Positions 28,653-36,821 are shown, numbered from the stretch's first letter. The stretch is 47,155 nucleotides of DNA from an uncultured Actinomycetes bacterium (GCA_903933585.1 CAIZKO010000058.1:1-47155); one strand, 5' to 3'. Notes: generated by a model not told the origin, from the sequence alone. A program made the numbers and translations.

Positions 28653-29422
28653 TAGTGTGAAACCTTTCCTAGTGCATCCCAAACTTCCTTTGCCCGGCGG
28701 ACAATGTGATCTGCCACTTCTTCGGCAATCTCTTCAGAACGTGCCACGGTGGCTGTCTCTGGGTGGCCATACCAACCCGTCGGCGCAACATCATGGAAAT
28801 CTCGCATGATTGGATAAACATCGCGGCGGCGGAATAGCTCGTGGGCTTCATCGCCCGCTTCCCGATCACTTGGTTCGGCCAGACTTTCCAGGTGCACCAA
28901 TGAAGCGTCATAAGCAAGCACTGCAGAAGTTTCCATTGCCCCCGAGTGGGTAAATTCCATTTCATCGGGATGGAGCGAATTTGTGATGATATGAGATTCT
29001 CCTACAACAACTTGAACTCCATGAACCATTTGTGCCCGGTCCGCTGCAATACGCATCGTTGCAGAGTTTCCTTCGTGCCAATTGACAACCAAGATCCGAT
29101 GAGCGCCGGCGCCCTTGAGACCTTCACAGATATCAACAAATACATTAATCATGGTTTCAGGCTTTAAAGTCAACGACCCTGCCCAACCGCCGTGATAGTG
29201 CGCTATCCCGACAGAACCCAGTGTTACAACAATTGTGTCTAATCGTTCTGCAACTCGCTCACCGATCGATAGCGCAGCAAAAAGATCTGTCCCTAGCGGA
29301 AGGTGACTTCCATGTTGTTCGATGCTTCCAGCAACAACAACGGCGATCCCACTCTTCTTCATTAGTTCGGCAGCAACCGGCTGCGAAATTCTCTCGAGCT
29401 GACGTTCTGGGTGACGTGGCAT
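28652..29422 (-). CDS. Creatininase-family amidohydrolase
   Basis: VVAGSIEQHGSHLPLGTDLFAA metal-binding signature; NWHEGNSATMR. Confidence 0.87.
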   Translation of the reverse strand: MPRHPERQLERISQPVAAELMKKSGIAVVVAGSIEQHGSHLPLGTDLFAALSIGERVAERLDTIVVTLGSVGIAHYHGGWAGSLTLKPETMINVFVDICEGLKGAGAHRILVVNWHEGNSATMRIAADRAQMVHGVQVVVGESHIITNSLHPDEMEFTHSGAMETSAVLAYDASLVHLESLAEPSDREAGDEAHELFRRRDVYPIMRDFHDVAPTGWYGHPETATVARSEEIAEEVADHIVRRAKEVWDALGKVSH

Positions 29423-29426
29423 TTAT

Positions 29427-31184
29427 TTACCCTCCGTATCCGGTTGACTTCTTATTAGCCAACGCAACTTTGTGACCAGTAACCGGCGTAGTCCATGTTT
29501 CAGTAACTACATCCAGCAAACTAGGTTTAGTACTTGTGAGAACTCGCTTCATTGCCGCGGATAAATCTCCAGGATTTGTGACTCTCTCTGCTTCGAAGCC
29601 AAAGCCTTGAGCAACAGCGCTGAAATTGATGTCGGCAAAATCGCTGCCTTGATCACTAGTGCCGAAGTTCAAATGACCATACCAACGAATCCAGCCCAGG
29701 TCTGCGTTATTTAGGACGATGACGGTTATCGGCAAATTTAACTCAAGGATGCTGGCAAATTCCCCTATGGAATATCCGAGCGCACCATCTCCCGTTAGGA
29801 CAATTGTTCGCTTGCCTGGATTGGCGATAGCTACTCCGATTGCTGCGGGTACTGAATAACCAAGCCCTGCTAGTCCTCTTGGCATAAATACTTTTTTGCC
29901 CGGTAGGACTTGCTCGTAGTACACACCCGCCCAACCACTCGATAAGCTGGCATCGCAAACGATCAAGTCATCTTGGCGAAGTTGTGCTTGAAGTTCACCG
30001 AGTACGCGTTGCGGCAAAATCGGAGTTACATCACTACTTCGTTCAGCAGCGCGCACCGCGCTCCACTCGCTCTTGAATTTCATAATTTCGATTTTCCATT
30101 CAGGGCGTTCCACCTTTGCGGTGGCCTGCGCAAGTGCCCGCAAGCCACTTCGTGCATCGGCAAAAATTCCTGTTACATTCTCAAAGGAACGACCAATTTC
30201 GGCAGGATCGATATCGATCTGAATAATTTTCTGATTTTTTCTGGGAAGAGACCAAGCAAAGGTCGGTCCGCTACCCGCTTTAGTCCCAAGAAATACAACC
30301 ACATCTGCAGACTCAAGAGCAGCGCGTGCTGCTGGAGTTCCCATTTGTCCGACAACGCCAACAGCCATTGAATGATTCTCGGCAATGACTCCTTTACCGG
30401 AGAGCGATGTTGCTATTGCACACACCTGGGTATCGGCAAATTCTGCTATTTCTGCAATTGCACCTGAGATAAGTGCGCCACCGCCAGCGATAATCAACGG
30501 CCGCTTTGCAGCGTTAAAGATTTGAGCAGCCGTTAGTACGTCATCCGGATCAGGTGCCGTACGGAAAGCCGGAAAACTCCCGAAGCGAGAGATCGCTGAC
30601 TTCGGCTGCAAGAGTTCCAACATCTCCGGTGGCAGTTTCGAGTCAAGAATATCTTGCGGTAAAAAGAGAACTGTCGGGCCGGGACGTCCAGTGGTGGCTT
30701 GCTGGAAAGCTTGGCGAACCAGGGCTGGCATTGCTTGCAAACTAGGGACGGTGGCGTACCACTTTGAGACCGGTGCTAAGAGATTTACTTGATCCATAGC
30801 CTGTGATGCGGCCGAACGATATTGATGCAGCGTTAAATTCGCGGGGAGAGCACTCACGAGCGCCACAATAGGAATTGATGCGCCAAGTGCTTCGCCTAAT
30901 CCAGCGGGCAGATTCGCAGCTCCTGGTCCCACGGTTGCATCGCATACCCCGACTTTGCCAGTAGCTCGTGCATATCCATCAGCTGCATATACACCGGTCC
31001 GCTCATCACGAACTAACACGTGGCTTATTTCAGAGCGTTGGTCGATGCCGTCGTAAAGTGCATAGGTTTGACCGCCTGGAAGTCCAAAAACATATTCAAC
31101 GCCGTGCTCAACCAGTAATGCCGTGAGCAGCGCGCCACCATGTGAATGATTAATCTCCACGTTCCGACGCTCCTCGTTATGCAA
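29427..31184 (-). CDS. Thiamine-pyrophosphate-dependent enzyme (acetolactate synthase/benzoylformate decarboxylase superfamily)
   Basis: VEYVFGLPGGQTYALYDGI, DERTGVYAADGYARATGKVGVCDATVGPGAANL, TGDGALGYSIGEFASILELNLPITVIVLNN. Confidence 0.88.
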   Translation of the reverse strand: MHNEERRNVEINHSHGGALLTALLVEHGVEYVFGLPGGQTYALYDGIDQRSEISHVLVRDERTGVYAADGYARATGKVGVCDATVGPGAANLPAGLGEALGASIPIVALVSALPANLTLHQYRSAASQAMDQVNLLAPVSKWYATVPSLQAMPALVRQAFQQATTGRPGPTVLFLPQDILDSKLPPEMLELLQPKSAISRFGSFPAFRTAPDPDDVLTAAQIFNAAKRPLIIAGGGALISGAIAEIAEFADTQVCAIATSLSGKGVIAENHSMAVGVVGQMGTPAARAALESADVVVFLGTKAGSGPTFAWSLPRKNQKIIQIDIDPAEIGRSFENVTGIFADARSGLRALAQATAKVERPEWKIEIMKFKSEWSAVRAAERSSDVTPILPQRVLGELQAQLRQDDLIVCDASLSSGWAGVYYEQVLPGKKVFMPRGLAGLGYSVPAAIGVAIANPGKRTIVLTGDGALGYSIGEFASILELNLPITVIVLNNADLGWIRWYGHLNFGTSDQGSDFADINFSAVAQGFGFEAERVTNPGDLSAAMKRVLTSTKPSLLDVVTETWTTPVTGHKVALANKKSTGYGG

Positions 31185-31193
31185 TCGATTGCG
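31180..31193. promoter_or_regulatory. Putative LacI-family operator O4 (TGCAATCGATTGCG)
   Basis: 13/14 match; minus-strand promoter TTGACT (31219-31224)-N16-TAAACT (31197-31202) immediately precedes it. The listed TPP-enzyme start (31184) overlaps the operator; a downstream start (e.g. the V/M of VEINHSHGG region) may be the real one. Confidence 0.8.
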
Positions 31194-31228
31194 CTTAGTT
31201 TAGAGGGGAATGCACCTAAGTCAAGGTT

Positions 31229-31870
31229 TTACTCAAAATTAACGGTGAGCGGTGGGAAATTTCCCAGCCGATATTCAAGGTGATCACCTGGCTTTAGAGC
31301 GATCGGTGGGACTATCGACCCGACGATAAGGAATTCACCGCTTTTAATGCCTCCCGAGAGTTCGCCCACAACGTCGACCCCGTGAGTCACGATTGTTGGC
31401 AACGCGCCTATCAACTCCTCGAGCTCGGAGACAACAACTTCTCGGCCGTCGGGCATCAGGATTTGAGCCACCAGCCCACGTATATCCCCGCCAGATCGAG
31501 AGCCATCCCGAGCACCCAAGATGTAATTCCGCTGAAAAATATCGCTCGCTAAAATTCGAGTGGGGTCAGTTGGTGTGAAATCAAGATCAGCTAACTCAAT
31601 TGCTGGACCGATTGCGGTCACTGAATCCATTACAAATTTTTCACTTGCTCCCGAAGGAATATTCCGTCCGAAGTAGATCGCAACTTCTGTTTCTCCGACA
31701 GGTCTGACCCACTCCTTGATATCAACAGCTGCTCCGTTTGGAAGGTTGCGCTCCTCGAGTAGATAACCCACCAATGGTGCATCAAGTTCTAAATTGGATA
31801 GTCCAGTTGGAGAGCCAAAACCTAACTTCCAGCCAACTTGTTTATTGCGAGCACCTAAGTCAAGAATCAT
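31229..31870 (-). CDS. Fumarylacetoacetate hydrolase/2-oxopent-4-enoate hydratase family protein (N-terminus uncertain)
   Basis: VGWKLGFGSPTGLSNLELDAPLVGYLLEERNL, EVAIYFGRNIPSG, AIELADLDF. Homologous-looking codons continue upstream of the ATG (NWREDPRLTSGYAALKSK). Confidence 0.8.
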   Translation of the reverse strand: MILDLGARNKQVGWKLGFGSPTGLSNLELDAPLVGYLLEERNLPNGAAVDIKEWVRPVGETEVAIYFGRNIPSGASEKFVMDSVTAIGPAIELADLDFTPTDPTRILASDIFQRNYILGARDGSRSGGDIRGLVAQILMPDGREVVVSELEELIGALPTIVTHGVDVVGELSGGIKSGEFLIVGSIVPPIALKPGDHLEYRLGNFPPLTVNFE

Positions 31871-31922
31871 TTTACTTTTAAGTGCGGCATACCCCGATGT
31901 GAGTCGGGGATCTTCCCGCCAA

Positions 31923-32336
31923 TTACTGGTGATGATTGTCGCGATCCGCTTCGTAGCCGGAATCTTCTAACGAACCAGCACCGCTCCACCCCCACGCAAG
32001 AACGGCGTCGTGTTCGGAGGTATTTTTAAATCCATGCCAGTGACCTCTAGGAATCAAAACAAAGTCACCTTTATGGGCAGGTCTCTCGCCATCATTTGTA
32101 TACATGATGCCTTCACCTTCAACTACGATCCAAAATTCTTCACAATTAGCATGCTTGTGACGATCGTGCATGGCACCCGGGGGCATGACTGTCCAACCAA
32201 CTAGCAAATTATCAGAACCAGCCTTCGCCTTGTCGATAGCAAACTGCACTTGCATATTGACCCAACCTTCATCCCGGCGTAGACCTTCGACAATCGGAAC
32301 ATCCTTGAGGTTTGCAACATATAGATCTGGTTTCAT
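31923..32336 (-). CDS. Cupin-domain protein
   Basis: MPPGAMHDRHKHANCEEFWIVVEGEGIMYTNDGERPAHKGDFVLIPRGHWHGFKNTSE: conserved cupin motifs 1 and 2. Confidence 0.88.
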   Translation of the reverse strand: MKPDLYVANLKDVPIVEGLRRDEGWVNMQVQFAIDKAKAGSDNLLVGWTVMPPGAMHDRHKHANCEEFWIVVEGEGIMYTNDGERPAHKGDFVLIPRGHWHGFKNTSEHDAVLAWGWSGAGSLEDSGYEADRDNHHQ

Positions 32337-33220
32337 GACGTAATTCCTCCCATGCGTAGATAAGCTTTATGTGCAACAACAAAGTCTTGATGGCCTAACC
32401 CCATCCCGCGGCAAATATTCATAATGTCGTTTGCTGACGAAGCAATCGGGAGCGCCATGCTTAATCTACGTCCCTGTTCGAGAACCAAAGTCATATCTTT
32501 CTGCTGAACCGCGACATCCGCTAAAGGTTTAGCAGGCATCTTGCCTTCCAAGATAAATGGCCCTCGATACCCCAAGACCGGTGAAGCAGCAACGCTATTG
32601 AGAATCGCATTCACCATCACCTTTCGATTGACCCCACCTTTCTCTGCAAGAGCAACCGCTTCACCAAATGCAATGACCTCAATCATGAGAAGAGAATTTA
32701 TGGAAAGTTTCGCTTGAGTTGCCAAACCGCTAGTTCCGATATACGTCGCTTTAGCTCCAATATCGAGCAGAACTTTTTCAATCCGGGGAAAAACATCTTC
32801 ATCTCCTCCAACCATGAGGGATGCCTTTCCCTGTTCAATCGTTACTGGACTTCCAGATATTGGCGCATCAACCATCGTCTTGCCTGCAGATTTGAAAGCT
32901 GAGTGAACTTCGCGGCTCACTTCGGGTTCAATGGTGCTCATATCTAAGTAGATCGCTTCGTTTGATATCCCATGAATTACCCCGTCGGTACCCAAGGCGA
33001 TCTCTTTAACGGCAGCGCTGTTAGTAACTATCGAAAATACAAAGTCGGAGTTCCGTGCTACTGACGCGGGGTTCTCCCCGACCTTCATTCCTAGCGCCTT
33101 GAGATCCTGGTCTTTGCCGGGGGATCGATTCCACCCAGTAACTTCATGACCAGCGGCGATTAATCGCGGAATAATTACCTGGCCCATATCGCCAAGTCCT
33201 AGAAATCCAATGTGTGCCAT
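32333..33220 (-). CDS. NAD(P)-dependent oxidoreductase, 3-hydroxyisobutyrate dehydrogenase family (second copy)
   Basis: MAHIGFLGLGDMGQVIIPRLIAAGHEVTGWNRSP; KLSINSLLMIE. ATG at 33220 starts the Rossmann motif; the listed ORF start 33310 would span the operator. Confidence 0.87.
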   Translation of the reverse strand: MAHIGFLGLGDMGQVIIPRLIAAGHEVTGWNRSPGKDQDLKALGMKVGENPASVARNSDFVFSIVTNSAAVKEIALGTDGVIHGISNEAIYLDMSTIEPEVSREVHSAFKSAGKTMVDAPISGSPVTIEQGKASLMVGGDEDVFPRIEKVLLDIGAKATYIGTSGLATQAKLSINSLLMIEVIAFGEAVALAEKGGVNRKVMVNAILNSVAASPVLGYRGPFILEGKMPAKPLADVAVQQKDMTLVLEQGRRLSMALPIASSANDIMNICRGMGLGHQDFVVAHKAYLRMGGITS

Positions 33221-33295
33221 TGCGGGAACATAACAGGGTAATTCCCGGCTGAATAGGTCTTCCCTATTACGAGAAAATCGTATAAATTCCAACTC

Positions 33296-33309
33296 CGCAA
33301 TCGATTGCA
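33296..33309. promoter_or_regulatory. Putative LacI-family operator O5 (CGCAATCGATTGCA)
   Basis: 13/14 match; between divergent 33220(-) and 33323(+) genes. Confidence 0.78.
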
Positions 33310-33322
33310 AGGATGGCTTCTC

Positions 33323-34393
33323 ATGGATGAGTACATAGCTTCAGCGAAAGCCCACTGGGCACCACGTTTTACCGCCAATGGAGTTCCCGCTGTTGATTTT
33401 GAGCGAGTTACCAAAGATCTGCAGTCTTGGGATGAATGGTGTGCTGCCTTCTCTAAAGGGGCAGAACTCTATGAAGAGTTAGGTGCAGCCGCTCTATCAA
33501 AGAAGCACTACAAATCTGCAGGCGCGCACTACAGCACCGCCGCCGCTTTTTATCACTTTGCAAAGTTCGTCTTCGTCCGACATTACGAGGAGATGAAGGT
33601 TGCGCACATGAACGCGGTGCGTTGCCGAAATATCGCCATTAAGTACATTGAATTTCCTGGCGAGCGGGTAGAGATTCCTTTCGAAGGCGCAAAGATGGTC
33701 GGAATTTTACGCAAGCCTCACGGTGAAGGCCCATTTCCGATCGTGATTTTGGTTCCAGGTTTAGATTCAACGAAAGAGGAATTTCTGCCGACCGAAAACT
33801 TATTTCTAGAACGCGGTATGGCAATTTTAAGTATTGACGGCCCGGGTCAGGGTGAAGCGGAGTATGACCTACCGATTCGCGCAGATTGGGAAGTCCCAGG
33901 AAGGGCAATCGTTGATTACCTAGAGACTCGTTCTGATGTCGATCCAGAGAAGATCGCGGTCTGGGGTGTGAGCCTGGGTGGGTATTACGCGCCTCGCTTT
34001 GCTTCTGGAGATCCTCGTATTAAGGCTTGTGTATCGCTCTGCGGTCCGTACAACCTAGGAAAGATTTGGGATCAACTTCCAGATCTCACGCGAGAGACTT
34101 ATACGGTCCGCTCTTTCTCTAAAAATCAGGAAGATGCTCAAAAGCATGCGCTCAACCTCACCAATGAGGGCCGCTTTGATCTCATCAAATGCCCAACCTT
34201 GATCGTCGCTGGAAAGGTTGATCGCCTCTTTCCTTGGGAAGATGCAGTAAAAGTTCACGAAGCGACAAAATCTGTGAGTGAGTTATTGCTTCTAGAGCGC
34301 GGTAATCATGGGTGCGCCAATGTCCCTAATGAACATCGCTACTTCACCGCCGATTGGATGGCAGAGAAGTTAGGGCTGGCGGCAAATCTCTAA
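33323..34393 (+). CDS. alpha/beta hydrolase, DHPON-hydrolase/Ayg1-like (paralog 3)
   Basis: MDEYIASAKAHWAPRFTANGVPAVDFERV...GVSLGGYYAPRFAS, AGKVDRLFPWED, RGNHGCAN. ATG at 33323 preferred over TTG at 33305 inside the operator. Confidence 0.85.
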   Translation: MDEYIASAKAHWAPRFTANGVPAVDFERVTKDLQSWDEWCAAFSKGAELYEELGAAALSKKHYKSAGAHYSTAAAFYHFAKFVFVRHYEEMKVAHMNAVRCRNIAIKYIEFPGERVEIPFEGAKMVGILRKPHGEGPFPIVILVPGLDSTKEEFLPTENLFLERGMAILSIDGPGQGEAEYDLPIRADWEVPGRAIVDYLETRSDVDPEKIAVWGVSLGGYYAPRFASGDPRIKACVSLCGPYNLGKIWDQLPDLTRETYTVRSFSKNQEDAQKHALNLTNEGRFDLIKCPTLIVAGKVDRLFPWEDAVKVHEATKSVSELLLLERGNHGCANVPNEHRYFTADWMAEKLGLAANL

Positions 34394-34397
34394 AGAG

Positions 34398-34967
34398 TTA
34401 TTTATTTACCAGACCTGCAGTTGTCTCACCCATGTAGGTCTGGTGATCAATGTTGAGGATTCTGATCCAACTCTGCTGGCCGAAGGTAAGCGCAATAAAG
34501 CAGCCTAATTCAACGATTTCAGGCTCACTAAAATGAGAATGTAACCGAGTCCAAAAGGCATCATCTAAATCCAACCGCCAAGCGATTGCTTCCGCATAGG
34601 CAAGAGCAGCCTTCTGGCGATCATCGTATCTATCTGATGCTTCAAAGTTAAGTAGGTCGTCGTACTTCATTTCAAGTAAACCCTCGGTTGATGCTTTCTC
34701 GCTCCGTTGGTTTCCACAAAATTCACACTTCACAGTGCGCGAGATGTAAACCCGACACAACTCCTTAATCGAGTGCTCGCAGACCCCATGGTAAAAAATC
34801 TCTTGCCAACTATTTGCAAAAGCCCAAAATGCATTTGGCGCATGGGCTCGTATGGCGCTGCTCTCTGGCCGTGGAGTACCTTCGGTGGCACAGCGATGCA
34901 TCTCTGTCTGCATTGAAGCATCCATCTTTTCATATGGATAAAAAGAGATTCTCTGCTTATTCTCCAT
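34398..34967 (-). CDS. Carboxymuconolactone decarboxylase/AhpD-like protein
   Basis: IKELCRVYISRTVKCEFCGNQRSEKAS (CxxC), all-helical 189 aa, KAALAYAEAIAW. Confidence 0.75.
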   Translation of the reverse strand: MENKQRISFYPYEKMDASMQTEMHRCATEGTPRPESSAIRAHAPNAFWAFANSWQEIFYHGVCEHSIKELCRVYISRTVKCEFCGNQRSEKASTEGLLEMKYDDLLNFEASDRYDDRQKAALAYAEAIAWRLDLDDAFWTRLHSHFSEPEIVELGCFIALTFGQQSWIRILNIDHQTYMGETTAGLVNK

Positions 34968-34976
34968 GGCGCTCTC

Positions 34977-35894
34977 CTATTTTAGATATCGGTCTAAGTA
35001 TGAAATTACACCATTTATAGCTGACTTCTGTAGATCATCTACCTCAATCGTGCCACTTTCACTCTTAACAGGAAAAATATATCCGTGGAGTGGGTGGTCG
35101 AAGGAAACCCATTCAACCTCCTTGCCGGCCTCTTTCAATAACTCGTAACTTACTCTGAAGATACCTTGAAGTGGATCTGCATCTCGACCCATTACAAGCA
35201 TGGGAATATCAATTTTCGCTATTCGACCAGTGGCTACCTCCTCATCAATTCGGGTACGCACATACGCGGGATTACTCATCACCATTTCTTCAATATCTCG
35301 CAAGCCTGATACGGGGTTAATCTTCACGGAACTATCCGTATTGAGAGCTAGGAATTCGTGATTTGCTGGTTCACACGCGACTCCCGCCTTTACGATCCCT
35401 TTATAGTGCGAGGCAATCTTGAAGAGCATCTCTCCCGCATGACTGACACCCACATGCCCACAGCGCTCAGAGTCGATCCTTGGATCCATTTTTACATTTT
35501 CAATTATTGAAACTTCATCTTCGAACTCCAGTGGAGCGCGGTTCATGAGCTGCATGCCCTGTCGAACATCCACTCTCAGGGTTCCGCCGTTCGCATATCC
35601 CAACTCGACTTCGGCTCGGTATCTACCCCAAGCGCAGGCATATCCAGCCGCTAATAGCTCATCCATAATGAAGCTAAAGCGTTCTATGCGGTCTTCTAAC
35701 CATTCAAACCCTACGCCACCATTGCCATAGGCAAGAAAGATAAATGGGAATGGACCATCTCCGTCGGGAACGCGCATTACATATGGTACGTAGAGACCAT
35801 CCATAGTACGAGCTAAAAAATACTCCGCTGGCACCGGAGAGTTTTTTACTTCAAGGACCTTGACTGGCAGCTGGGGGTCGAAAGCATGTGGCAT
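34977..35894 (-). CDS. alpha/beta hydrolase (dienelactone hydrolase/prolyl-oligopeptidase-like)
   Basis: GPFPFIFLAYGNGG, CGHVGVSHAGEML nucleophile, MLVMGRDADPLQG, FDHPLHGYIFP. Confidence 0.78.
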   Translation of the reverse strand: MPHAFDPQLPVKVLEVKNSPVPAEYFLARTMDGLYVPYVMRVPDGDGPFPFIFLAYGNGGVGFEWLEDRIERFSFIMDELLAAGYACAWGRYRAEVELGYANGGTLRVDVRQGMQLMNRAPLEFEDEVSIIENVKMDPRIDSERCGHVGVSHAGEMLFKIASHYKGIVKAGVACEPANHEFLALNTDSSVKINPVSGLRDIEEMVMSNPAYVRTRIDEEVATGRIAKIDIPMLVMGRDADPLQGIFRVSYELLKEAGKEVEWVSFDHPLHGYIFPVKSESGTIEVDDLQKSAINGVISYLDRYLK

Positions 35895-35912
35895 CTCAGA
35901 AGGTTACTTGAT

Positions 35913-36821
35913 TTATTTTGTTCTTACTAGGGCGCCGATATCAGCCATTACTTCGTCAAGTTCGTTCGTCGGTAGATATTTATTGCGCAAATCAATCAAG
36001 GTTTGGAGTGACATCTGATCGATATCCCCTGCTGGTACCAGCCCATGTACTGGATCAATCATTATGCTGTAATGAGCAATCGCGTGCTCATCCGTCAGCG
36101 CCAAATTCTGTTTAGCAATCTCAACGATAAGAGGAGCGTGTCGGCCGCTTAGAATCTCAGTAATCACTTGATTTATGATTTCTTGTAATTGCACAACGAT
36201 CTTTGCCGGTGCACCTACCGTGGAAAATACTGAGCCTATGTAAGGTCCTATCGCAGAAACATCAGCGATCTTTCTCGAGCCCTGAGAAATGGCTTTAATC
36301 TCATTCCCCGCATTGAGGATGGTGGAATCTATATTACTTCCAACCAGTGCAACTCCGCGTTTAGGAGTTGAACCCAGAGCTTCGACTGAATAACTTCCAT
36401 ATTCAATTCCTTGTTGCGCTAAAAGTTCATATCCGACAAAAGCAAAACCTGATGTCGGAACATCGACTCCAAAAGTCATGGGGGCCGAATCCAATGCTGG
36501 CGCATAACAGAGTGATAGTCCGAGTCCGTGATCTATCGCCCCAAGAATTCTTGCATCGAGCTTTCTGCCGAGCGGATTTTGGCGTAAATATCGATAAGCC
36601 AAGACATTATCAGGACTGGTGATTAGCACATCTATTTCCGAGCGCTCCAACATCTCAAAAGCAGAGGGGGATGAGGGCACCAAAATCTCTTCGACCGTAA
36701 TTCCTGACTCTGTTAAGTAGCCCCTACGCTCCGCGATCTCAATCAAAATTGATTTGGTAAAAGTTCCAACAGAAACAGAAACCATAAGGGAGATGGTACC
36801 TAGATTTAGCCCGTAACCCAC
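35913..36821 (-). CDS. NMT1/THI5-like (SsuA-type) substrate-binding-fold protein, no evident signal peptide
   Basis: VSVGTFTKSILIEIAERRGYLTESGITVEEILVPSSPSAFEMLERSEIDVLITSPDNVLAYRY. Start GTG 36821 or ATG 36785. Confidence 0.65.
   Translation of the reverse strand: MGYGLNLGTISLMVSVSVGTFTKSILIEIAERRGYLTESGITVEEILVPSSPSAFEMLERSEIDVLITSPDNVLAYRYLRQNPLGRKLDARILGAIDHGLGLSLCYAPALDSAPMTFGVDVPTSGFAFVGYELLAQQGIEYGSYSVEALGSTPKRGVALVGSNIDSTILNAGNEIKAISQGSRKIADVSAIGPYIGSVFSTVGAPAKIVVQLQEIINQVITEILSGRHAPLIVEIAKQNLALTDEHAIAHYSIMIDPVHGLVPAGDIDQMSLQTLIDLRNKYLPTNELDEVMADIGALVRTK

Noticed and set aside
12293-33309. Palindromes as PurR-type (purine) operators, which look similar (GCAAACGTTTGC-like)
   Set aside because: No purine genes nearby; the sites sit only at the catabolic operons and beside a local LacI gene, making autogenous local control simpler. 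A genome-wide scan would settle it.
34408-34444. 9-bp inverted repeat ACCAGACCT...AGGTCTGGT near the convergent gene ends
   Set aside because: 19-nt loop, lies inside the CMD-like coding end, and has no T-tract on either strand; insufficient for a terminator call.
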